64,000 bases of DNA, taken from contig JAWKLZ010000002.1 in the NCBI GenBank assembly GCA_041392475.1, forward strand, positions 1,062,501 to 1,126,500, written 5' to 3'. The translations under genes and the position numbers were made by a program. Source of the DNA: Chitinophagales bacterium (lineage in GTDB: Bacteria; Bacteroidota; Bacteroidia; Chitinophagales; UBA2359). The notes beneath the pieces were generated by a model that ran no database searches, had not been told where the DNA came from, and saw only the letters and a list, made by a program, of their open reading frames with translations. Positions 28,315-35,699 of this stretch are shown in pieces (within the stretch, counting starts at the first letter, position 1; each line of letters starts with the position of its first letter).

Positions 28315-29506
28315 ATGGCAACGACATCAAAACAATTTCAAATTTCAGCTATTTTAACATTCCTAATTGGCAGTATGCTGTTCTTCAATGCCTGCAAAAA
28401 AGATACAAATCCCTGCGAAGATGCAATATGTATAAACGGCAATTGTGCCGTAAACGCAGCAGGTGAAGCTGTTTGCAATTGCAACGAAGGATTTACTGGG
28501 CCAACCTGTGAGGAAATAGTTGATCCATGTTTGGACTTAACGTGTGTCAATGGGAACTGTGTAGTTGATTCTCAGGGCATGGCTTCCTGCAATTGCAACG
28601 AAGGATTTACTGGACCAACCTGTGAGGAAATAGTTGATCCATGTTTGGACTTAACGTGTGTCAATGGGAACTGTATAGTTGATTCTCAGGGCGTGGCTTC
28701 CTGCAATTGCGATGAAGGATTTACTGGACCAACCTGTGAGGAAATAGTTGATCCATGTTTGGACTTAACGTGTGTCAATGGGAACTGTGTAGTTGATTCT
28801 CAAGGCGTGGCTTCCTGCAATTGCGATGAAGGATTTACTGGACCAACCTGTGAGGAAATAGTTGATCCATGTTTGGACTTAACGTGTGTCAATGGGAACT
28901 GTATAGTTGATTCTCAGGGCGTGGCTTCCTGCAATTGCGATGAAGGATTTACTGGACCAACCTGTGAGGAAATAGTTGATCCATGTTTGACAGTTCAATG
29001 TCCTGATAATTCAACTTGTGAGATAGATAATGTAACAGGGAAGCCTATTGTATATGTAATATTGGGTATCAAGGGAATAACTGCGATATTGAAATCCGAA
29101 ACAAATTCTTGGCGCTTACACAGGTAAAGTAAATTATACCAACGGAGATATTTTCACAGATTTCACTCAGAGTATAACTGTTACCACTGACCCAAGCAAT
29201 ATTGAGCAGTTTTTCATCAACAATTTCGAAGACTATTCTATTCCTTCTGCCGAGCGTTTTTCTTTTTTGGCAAAAGTCAGACCGATTGACCAAAAAGCAA
29301 ATACCTTTGAGATATTAAACAGCTACACCAAAGATTATATATTGGATGGCGTTCAATACAGAGTAAGATATAGTGGCACAGGTTTAGGAACAAAAAACGA
29401 GACCAATGGACATATGGTCATTGAATACAAAGTAGAAGACATCAACCTAAGTACAGGTGCAGTGATTTCGTCTCTTACCAATATCTTGACTTTGACACCT
29501 CAATAA
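28315..29506 (+). pseudogene. EGF-repeat lipoprotein, interrupted by two frameshifts
   Basis: The reading frame from 28315 gives a lipoprotein signal (FFNAC) and EGF-like domains: one divergent copy, four copies of a 38-residue unit (DPCLDLTCVNGNC ... CNCDEGFTGPTC) and part of a sixth. Against the paralogue at 27384, one base is missing near 29046 (CCT-AT-TGT against GCT-TAC-TGT) and another near 29108 (TTCTTGGCGCT against TTCTTAGGTACT). The first loss leads to a stop at 29127. Restoring both bases gives a full sixth EGF domain and the whole C-terminal domain to 29506. The rest is undamaged, so inactivation is recent, or the bases were miscalled. Confidence 0.85.
28507..28962 (+). repeat. Four tandem 114-bp repeats encoding EGF-like units
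   Basis: The boundary TGTGAGGAAATAGTTG recurs at 28507, 28621, 28735, 28849 and 28963, exactly 114 bp apart. Copies differ at only a few bases (GTA/ATA and AAC/GAT codons). A unit of 38 codons keeps the frame on gain or loss of copies. Confidence 0.95.
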
Positions 29507-29538
29507 ACAGTCGAAAGACTTTAGATAAAAGACAAAAG

Positions 29539-29576
29539 AAAGTGGATGTGTTTTTAATAGCGCATCCACTTTTTTT
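29539..29576. terminator. Terminator after the second EGF gene, shared with ATP-grasp gene
   Basis: AAAGTGGATGTG pairs with CGCATCCACTTT, followed by a run of T on the plus strand. The convergent ATP-grasp gene stops at 29575, within the T-run, so the hairpin may serve both directions. Confidence 0.85.
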
Positions 29577-30642
29577 ATTTTTCAGCTTCTTTCATATATG
29601 CCAAGTACTTTTTCACCGCTTTCTTTGCCTCGCCAAAGGTCATATATTCCACTCCATTTCGATGTTGGTAATAACTAATTTCATAGATTACTTTCCATTG
29701 CTTATACAAATCTTTATAAGCTTGCACCACCGAATAATTGGGATCATAAATATGAGCAGGTTCAGCCGCAACACCATTGATCTCAAGAATTTTAAAATTT
29801 TTACCTTTCTTCAAATCAATCATATTTTGGCACTTCAAATCGTAGCGACAAAAACTTATACCCTTCAATTGTAAACTAATCTGATCGAACACCTTTCGCA
29901 ACTCATCGTCTATCAAATTATTGCCGTTTAAAAACATTGCACCTTTGCAGTGATTTCCAATTGCGCTCAACTCTACCTTTTCTCCTTTCAAAGGAATGGA
30001 ATTAAGCAGCCCCTTTTCAGCTAAACTAGGTGACAATCTCTCAATTTGCAGTTTTGCACGAGGTTTTTTTTTCATCAACTCCAATACCGTACTTTGCCCA
30101 TCTCCTTCAATCGTTAAAAACTCCTTGAGACAAATAGAACTCACCACACCTTGCGATTGATGTGGGTAACGATAGTGTAAAATAGCAGCTTCAATAGGAT
30201 AGTCCACAAACTCTTGAATCAAAAAATCCAATTGATTCTTGTGGTGGTACTGCTGCAAGTCTTCATTGGAAACCAATTTTTCAACCAACAAACCACGCTC
30301 CCCCACATCGGGTTTGGCAATCAACGGAAACTCCAACTGTGCAGTGGTCAACCATTGCAGCACATCGGCGAAAGGCGTTTTTTGAGGAACAAAAACAGTA
30401 ATAGGTCTATATTTCTCAGGAATTTGACGAATGATTTTGATTTTAGATTCCCCCAAAACACCGCCTGTTTCTATGGCAGGATTAGCGGCACTGAAAAAAA
30501 ACAGTGATCTTGCCTTAATAGAAAAAAACAGCCAAAAAAAGACTACTGGAATATTAGTGAGATAAGCGGGATAATACTCCCAACTCGACCAACGAATGTA
30601 GAATAGAGAATTTTTGAAGCGTTGCCACATCGGTTTTTTCAT
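29575..30642 (-). CDS. ATP-grasp domain protein
   Basis: The ATG at 30642 (355 residues, MKKPMWQRF) is favoured over 30690, which adds a basic leader. A hydrophobic segment at about 25-50 (LTNIPVVFFWLFFSIKARSLFFF) could be a membrane association. The remainder resembles a D-Ala-D-Ala-ligase/ATP-grasp core: PLIAKPDVGERGLLVEK for ATP binding, FLIQEFVDYP, and CRYDLKCQNM with KILEINGVAAEPAHIYDP at the metal site. It should ligate a carboxylate to an amine using ATP; substrates are unknown. It is divergent from tRNA-Met. Confidence 0.85.
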   Translation of the reverse strand: MKKPMWQRFKNSLFYIRWSSWEYYPAYLTNIPVVFFWLFFSIKARSLFFFSAANPAIETGGVLGESKIKIIRQIPEKYRPITVFVPQKTPFADVLQWLTTAQLEFPLIAKPDVGERGLLVEKLVSNEDLQQYHHKNQLDFLIQEFVDYPIEAAILHYRYPHQSQGVVSSICLKEFLTIEGDGQSTVLELMKKKPRAKLQIERLSPSLAEKGLLNSIPLKGEKVELSAIGNHCKGAMFLNGNNLIDDELRKVFDQISLQLKGISFCRYDLKCQNMIDLKKGKNFKILEINGVAAEPAHIYDPNYSVVQAYKDLYKQWKVIYEISYYQHRNGVEYMTFGEAKKAVKKYLAYMKEAEK

Positions 30643-30689
30643 TTTAACTGCGAATATTACGCTTTTTTTGAACTTTCTTTGCCTAAACA

Positions 30690-30720
30690 TTGTAGTATTA
30701 CCAGCAAGAAATTATCTTTG
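30690..30720 (+). promoter_or_regulatory. Promoter of tRNA-Met
   Basis: TTG (30690-30692), exactly 20 nt of spacer, then TATCTTTG (30713-30720). This is the clearest copy of the Bacteroidota-type promoter in the window and is about 58 nt upstream of the mature tRNA 5' end. Confidence 0.75.
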
Positions 30721-30778
30721 TGGTAGTTCTTACAACTGTTAGGAAATTGAGTTTATCCTAAACTCGTGCTTCACAGTT

Positions 30779-30853
30779 GGGCCCATAGCTCAGTTGGTTA
30801 GTAGCATCTGACTCATAATCAGAGGGTCCTAGGTTCGAGCCCTAGTGGGCCCA
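30779..30853 (+). tRNA. tRNA-Met (CAT), elongator type
   Basis: Acceptor GGGCCCA pairs with TGGGCCC, anticodon stem TCTGA/TCAGA encloses loop CTCATAA with anticodon CAT, and the T-arm is CTAGG-TTCGAGC-CCTAG. The G1-C72 pair argues against initiator tRNA. Ile2 (lysidine) identity cannot be fully excluded. The D-arm reads GCTC...GTAGC where GAGC is expected: one extra T bulges the D-stem and makes the tRNA 75 nt. CCA is not encoded. Confidence 0.88.
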
Positions 30854-30870
30854 CTCCTTTGATGAGTATA

Positions 30871-30913
30871 TCCCCAAACTATTTTTCAAAAACAGTTTGG
30901 GGATTTTTTTTTT
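30871..30913 (+). terminator. Terminator of tRNA-Met
   Basis: A 10-bp perfect stem (TCCCCAAACT with AGTTTGGGGA) is followed by ten T, 17 nt after the tRNA. Confidence 0.93.
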
Positions 30914-30929
30914 AGTAGCCCAAATCGCC

Positions 30930-31277
30930 CTACTCCCAACTTACCTCCATAAGTATATCATACACATCTACTTCAAAGTTTAGCCTGTTTGGTTTTTCCA
31001 CTTCAAAATCATGAGGGCAGAAGGTAGTATATTTTATGGAACGACGGTAAAGGTTTTGTTTGTTCAGACAAAGCAATAAATACGCATCCTCATTCTTCAC
31101 GCTTTTAGGCAGTCGTTCCGTCCAAGAATAAGCCCCTTGTTGCTGGTGATGTCCAAGATAACCTGTTCGACTGTTATAGATTTTACTGCCATCTCTAATA
31201 CGAGAAATTTCAATGTAAATGTCTTTTGTGCCAACATCTGAATCATTACAAGTCGTTTGTATGTGTGTGATAATCAT
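30930..31277 (-). CDS. Small hypothetical protein
   Basis: The 115-residue frame stands alone in its strand, has no signal or membrane helix, and reads as beta-rich (DIYIEISRIRDGSKIYNSRTG, NRLNFEVDVYDILMEVSWE). Codon use is coding-like and the frame fills the interval between the tRNA terminator and the next gene. No family is recognised. Its function is unknown. Confidence 0.6.
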   Translation of the reverse strand: MIITHIQTTCNDSDVGTKDIYIEISRIRDGSKIYNSRTGYLGHHQQQGAYSWTERLPKSVKNEDAYLLLCLNKQNLYRRSIKYTTFCPHDFEVEKPNRLNFEVDVYDILMEVSWE

Positions 31278-31496
31278 AACTGTAGTAGTATAGTTGCTAT
31301 TCTAAATTTTTCTAACCGTAAGGTACGATTGCTAAAAATTGAAAGGAAGGATGTAATATTAAAGAAAAAAACGTACATCTCGAAATTTCTAAAGACACAT
31401 ATTAGGTACTTTTATTCACCCCATAATTTACCTAAATTTGTAGAGTAATAAATGCAACCCTATTTTCATTTTTTTAATCCAAAACCTTGATATCAT

Positions 31497-32120
31497 ATGA
31501 AAATCTTATCCCTTCTAATCACTTGTCTTAGTATATGGATACTCAACGCATCCGAGAGCTGCAATGCCAAACGAGAAGCAGAAGCTTCTAATAAAGTCAA
31601 GACTGAAGAAACAATAGATACAGCCAAAGACTGCATTGACAAATCAAAAATAGATAAAAATGGTTTGTGTACAATGGACTATACACCTGTTTGTGGCTGT
31701 GACCAAAAGACTTATTCCAATGCATGTGTAGCAGACAAAAACGGCGTAACTTCTTGGACATCGGGCGAATGTGGCAGTCTCAAAACAAGCGACTGTATTG
31801 ACGAATCTAATATCGAAAAAAACGCCCCTTGTACCAAAGAATACCGCCCTGTTTGTGGATGCGACAACAAAACCTACTCTAATACTTGTATGGCTGAAAA
31901 ATCGGGTCTATTGTCATGGATAGAAGGGGAATGTGGACAAAAAAAGGAGGATGAAGCCAATACCAAAGAATGTATTGACGAGTCGAAGATTGACAAGACC
32001 CGCCCTTGCACCAAAGAGTACCGCCCTGTTTGTGGCTGTGACGGTAAAACCTATCCTAATAAGTGCATAGCAGATAAAGCAGGTCTAATAAGATGGATAA
32101 ATGGCCCTTGTAGTAAGTAA
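31497..32120 (+). CDS. Secreted protein with three Kazal-type inhibitor domains
   Basis: The 207-residue protein has a signal peptide, possibly lipoprotein (SESC at about 23). It then has three Kazal-like domains (about 40-93, 95-145, 155-206), each with the pattern CxxxYxPVCGCDxKTYxNxC and a final GxC (PVCGCDQKTYSNAC, PVCGCDNKTYSNTC, PVCGCDGKTYPNKC). Kazal domains inhibit serine proteases through a reactive loop; the CGCD variant of CGSD is usual in bacterial members. It may protect the cell against its own or predator proteases. A TAAATTTG element at 31433-31440 could be its promoter. Confidence 0.92.
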   Translation: MKILSLLITCLSIWILNASESCNAKREAEASNKVKTEETIDTAKDCIDKSKIDKNGLCTMDYTPVCGCDQKTYSNACVADKNGVTSWTSGECGSLKTSDCIDESNIEKNAPCTKEYRPVCGCDNKTYSNTCMAEKSGLLSWIEGECGQKKEDEANTKECIDESKIDKTRPCTKEYRPVCGCDGKTYPNKCIADKAGLIRWINGPCSK

Positions 32121-32177
32121 TTGTGGGATAGCATTATGGTAAGCAAATAACCATATCACACATACAATTCTGCAATC

Positions 32178-32423
32178 TTACTTCACCTTGATATTTCGGG
32201 TATTTCTTTTTTCTTTGATCATCTCTTTGCCACGATTAAAAGCAACATAAATACCATAGGCTACAATACAAAGTAAGCCGAGGTAAAAGAGAGGAGTTAA
32301 AATTTTAAGAAAAATGACCATCACTACAATGATAACGCCGATATACAACAGTTTTTTAGATTCCATTTTTGTTTGTTGAAGGTTGTTAAGTTTATCCAAA
32401 GTATTTTGCAGCATTTCTTCCAA
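32178..32423 (-). CDS. Small membrane protein
   Basis: The frame of 81 residues (or 62 if started at the internal MESKKLL) has two adjacent hydrophobic helices (LLYIGVIIVVMVIFLKIL and LFYLGLLCIVAYGIYV) and a basic, charged C-terminus (FNRGKEMIKEKRNTRNIK), so it is an inner-membrane hairpin with a cytoplasmic tail. No family is recognised. It is divergent from the TPR-CHAT gene. Confidence 0.65.
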   Translation of the reverse strand: MEEMLQNTLDKLNNLQQTKMESKKLLYIGVIIVVMVIFLKILTPLFYLGLLCIVAYGIYVAFNRGKEMIKEKRNTRNIKVK

Positions 32424-32461
32424 TACTTCTACCTAAATAAATAACTATTCTCGAAATAAAG

Positions 32462-32492
32462 TTCCCATTTTTACTAAAAAAGCCTATCTTTT
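32462..32492 (+). promoter_or_regulatory. Candidate promoter of the TPR-CHAT gene
   Basis: TTC, 20 nt of spacer, then TATCTTTT (32485-32492). It resembles the stronger promoters of this window and lies about 34 nt before the ATG at 32526, supporting that start. Confidence 0.45.
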
Positions 32493-32525
32493 GAATTTAT
32501 CTCTTTTTTGAACCTATGGAAGGAC

Positions 32526-35500
32526 ATGAAAACAAGTAAAATACAGCTTCAACTTGCTATAGAATACAAAGAAAAGTCTTCAAAGTTACAGTACCAAGCT
32601 GACTATCTATCGAGTCTAAAATTTTTGGATGAAGCAGCAGCAATTTTTCTTCAATACGAACAATGGGAAAGCTACATATCCACATTGGTTGATAGAGCTG
32701 GAGTCCATTTAAAGCTAATAAATACCCAAGATGCTTGGGAGGATTTAGAGGCGGCTTTGGTTATAAGCACTTCCAAGATAAGTCCAAAACATGAAATATT
32801 GAGAGATGTGTATAATGGCTATGGGGATCATTATTGTTATTTAGATAACTATCGAGTTGGACTTGATTATTATAACAAAGCTCTGGAAATAAGTGAATTT
32901 TGTCAGAAAAGAGATTTTGACCATCTTAGAATTTATGCAAATATTGGTACTTGTTGGGGATATGCAGGGCAATATCGAAAACAATTGGAAAACCTATACA
33001 ATGCCCTTGATTTTATAGAAAACTTCCTTTCCCCTACCGAACAAAAAACACTCAAAGTACAGCAGGCATTTGCTCAACTTTACAACAATATCGCTTGGGT
33101 TCATGGTGAATTGGGTGATTTTGAGCAAAATTTAGAGTTTCACAAAAAAGCATTGGCGCTTAGAAAAATCATTCTACCTAAAAACCATCCTGAAATTGCC
33201 GCAAGTTATAGCAACATTGGAGGGTGTTATATGCTTATAAATGATTTTGAAAAACAACTTTTGTATTTTCAACAGGCACTTCGAATGTATAAAGAAGTTT
33301 TTGGTGACAACCATTACGATGTAGGGCGAATGTACAACAATTTAGGTGGCACCTACCAATCCGTAGAAGACTATGACAGGCAATTGTATTATTATCGCAA
33401 AGCCTTGAATATATACCTCCATCTTTTTGGTGAACAACATCCTTTCGTGGCAAGGTGTTACAGTAATATAGGGTACAATTATATCAACAAAGAGGAATAC
33501 GAAAAAGCACTCCAAAACCTATTGAAAGCCAAACAAATTCGTACTGAATTGTTGGGTGCAGAACACTTCGAGATGGCAGCAATATATGATAAACTTGGTG
33601 AATGTTATAATGGTCTGAAGGAATGGGAAAAGAGTTGGGAATGTTACCAACAAGCCATTTACATCAAAGAAAAAACTGTTGGAAAACAGCACCCTATATT
33701 AGCGGAAACATATAACTTACTCGGAAATCATTATTTACAACAACAGGATTTCTCAAAAGCAATTCAACACTTTCAAGAGTCCATTGATAATCTGAGTGTT
33801 GGAAATTCAGGTAATAGCAAAAATATTGCTGATTTTCGACAACACCGTTTCAGCAAATTATTCCTTAGAGTGATTGTCAAGAAAGGAAAGACTTACTATA
33901 AGAAATACTTTCATGACAGCAATGACATCAATGATTTAAGAAGAGGAATTAAAACGCTAAAAATAGGGGTTCAATTACTGGATTATATTCGCACTAATTT
34001 TCAAATAGAATATTCTAAACTGGTAATATCCAAAAACGCCAATGAGATTTGTGAATACGCTCTTCAATCTGCCTTCATACTTTGGAAACAAACTGGCAAC
34101 GGTGAGTATCTTGAAGAATGCTTTTATTTTTCTGAAAAAAATAGGGCAATGGTTTTATTGGAAGCATTGAAGGATACACAAGCAAAGTTGACTGCAAATA
34201 TTCCTGCTGAATTATTAGAAGAAGAGAAAAATATTCGCATTGCATTGACTTTTGTAGAAAAAAAATTGCAGCAACTTCAATCAAAAACCAAACCCAATCA
34301 AACTGCAATCGTCCAATTACAGGAGCAGCTATTTAATCATCACCAAGTGTATGAAGACTTACTCGAAAAATATGAAACTGTCTATCCTGCATATTTCCAA
34401 TTGAAGTTTAATATTGAAACAAGTAGCATTTCAGCAATTCAAAAGCATTTAAAAATTAAAAATACACTTATCCAATATTTTGTGGGGGAACAAGAAATAT
34501 TCATTTTTTGCCTACAAAAAAATAGTGTTGGTCTAAAAACCGTTGCAAAACCTGCTCATTTTAAACACTTGATTGAACAACTACAACATTCAGTGGTATG
34601 GTCAGATGAAGATATATTTGTGGATACTGCAATAGAACTCTATAAATTATTAATTCAACCTATTGAAGACCAAATATCTAATTGCAGTCAATTGACAATT
34701 ATTCGGAATGACACCCTTCATTTATTACCCTTCGATTTATTGATTTCACCTTCAATGCTACAACAAAGAAAATTCAATAAACTACCTTACCTAATCTGTA
34801 AGTATGAAATTATCTATCACTATTCTGCAACAACTTGGTTGTATTGTTTGCAAAAGCAGGCGCAGAGCATTATCCTCACAGACAATTTTTTAGGTCTTGC
34901 TCCGGTAAATTTTCATGAAGCAGAAAATATAGGACTTGCGATGGATACAAGCAAAGGAAAAAGTCAAATACTCAGAAGTTCTTCAGGACAGGAAGATTTG
35001 GTGAGTCTACCTAATACTGCTATTGAGGTAAAGGAAGTTTATAATTTATTTCACTACAGAAAACTGGATGCCAAAGCTTTTCTTTATAACGCTGCCTCCA
35101 AACAAATTTTATTCAAAGAAGCTCCAAACTATAAATATTTGTTGATTTCAACTCATGGTTTTGTACACAATAGTCGAAGTAATTTGTCAGGAATTTACCT
35201 ATCAAAAAATTCAAATACCGAAAATATACAAGATGAAAATATATTAACAATTTCAGAAGCCTACAATTTGGATTTATCCGCTGATTTGGTGGTATTGAGT
35301 AGTTGTAGCAGCGGAGTAGGGGCATTTCAACAAGGAGAGGGCATCATGGCAATGAATCGAGGCTTTTTGTATGCAGGTGCTAATAATATAATTTTCACCC
35401 AATTCGATATTCCAGACGAAGCTAGTAGCCAATTAGTAAAACTACTATTTGAAGAAATATTAGCAGGGAAGTCTTATGCAAATGCATTGCGAAAAGCGAA

Positions 35501-35570
35501 GTTGACATTACTAAAAGAAGAAAATAACAGCCCGCAAGATTGGGCAGGATTTTCCTTGATTGGGTTATGA
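32526..35570 (+). CDS. TPR-CHAT protein (caspase-like peptidase fold)
   Basis: The ATG at 32526 gives 1014 residues; a TTG 18 bp upstream is less likely. Residues about 15-450 are TPR units of the kinesin-light-chain type, 42 residues long, with repeated motifs such as AASYSNIGGCYM, GRMYNNLGGTYQ, ARCYSNIGYNYI, AAIYDKLGECYN and AETYNLLGNHYL. Residues about 730-1014 form a CHAT domain with putative catalytic His877 (ISTHGFVHN) and Cys927 (LSSCSSGVG), ending in WAGFSLIG. CHAT proteins are caspase-HetF-type peptidases; some act in type III-E CRISPR or gasdermin systems, but no such partner is adjacent. It converges on rpoC. Confidence 0.92.
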   Translation: MKTSKIQLQLAIEYKEKSSKLQYQADYLSSLKFLDEAAAIFLQYEQWESYISTLVDRAGVHLKLINTQDAWEDLEAALVISTSKISPKHEILRDVYNGYGDHYCYLDNYRVGLDYYNKALEISEFCQKRDFDHLRIYANIGTCWGYAGQYRKQLENLYNALDFIENFLSPTEQKTLKVQQAFAQLYNNIAWVHGELGDFEQNLEFHKKALALRKIILPKNHPEIAASYSNIGGCYMLINDFEKQLLYFQQALRMYKEVFGDNHYDVGRMYNNLGGTYQSVEDYDRQLYYYRKALNIYLHLFGEQHPFVARCYSNIGYNYINKEEYEKALQNLLKAKQIRTELLGAEHFEMAAIYDKLGECYNGLKEWEKSWECYQQAIYIKEKTVGKQHPILAETYNLLGNHYLQQQDFSKAIQHFQESIDNLSVGNSGNSKNIADFRQHRFSKLFLRVIVKKGKTYYKKYFHDSNDINDLRRGIKTLKIGVQLLDYIRTNFQIEYSKLVISKNANEICEYALQSAFILWKQTGNGEYLEECFYFSEKNRAMVLLEALKDTQAKLTANIPAELLEEEKNIRIALTFVEKKLQQLQSKTKPNQTAIVQLQEQLFNHHQVYEDLLEKYETVYPAYFQLKFNIETSSISAIQKHLKIKNTLIQYFVGEQEIFIFCLQKNSVGLKTVAKPAHFKHLIEQLQHSVVWSDEDIFVDTAIELYKLLIQPIEDQISNCSQLTIIRNDTLHLLPFDLLISPSMLQQRKFNKLPYLICKYEIIYHYSATTWLYCLQKQAQSIILTDNFLGLAPVNFHEAENIGLAMDTSKGKSQILRSSSGQEDLVSLPNTAIEVKEVYNLFHYRKLDAKAFLYNAASKQILFKEAPNYKYLLISTHGFVHNSRSNLSGIYLSKNSNTENIQDENILTISEAYNLDLSADLVVLSSCSSGVGAFQQGEGIMAMNRGFLYAGANNIIFTQFDIPDEASSQLVKLLFEEILAGKSYANALRKAKLTLLKEENNSPQDWAGFSLIGL

Positions 35571-35639
35571 TTGTATTCAATGATTGTTAAGAATCATTCA
35601 AATATGCATAGTTTTTCATTAGAAAATAGTAGCATCCAT

Positions 35640-35672
35640 AAAAAAAACCAAAACTGCAAATTGCAGCTTTGG
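35640..35672 (-). terminator. Terminator of the rpoBC operon
   Basis: CCAAA-A-CTGCA (35648-35658) pairs with TGCAG-C-TTTGG (35662-35672), with one internal mismatch; on the minus strand it is followed by eight T. It lies 28 bp after rpoC. Confidence 0.88.
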
Positions 35673-35699
35673 CTTTCATATTTCATAGACTAAAGAAAG

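Noticed and set aside
28507..28962. Regular 114-bp repeats resembling a CRISPR array
   Set aside because: The full unit is coding in one frame with EGF cysteine spacing. There are no short repeats with unique spacers, and no cas gene is present.
29267..29506. Separate small gene starting at TTG 29267
   Set aside because: It is the C-terminal domain of the frameshifted EGF lipoprotein, nearly identical to the paralogue at 27384-28127.
32526..35570. Bacterial gasdermin or type III-E CRISPR (Craspase) locus
   Set aside because: A TPR-CHAT protein is present, but no gasdermin-sized protein, gRAMP/Cas7-11 gene or CRISPR repeat is adjacent.
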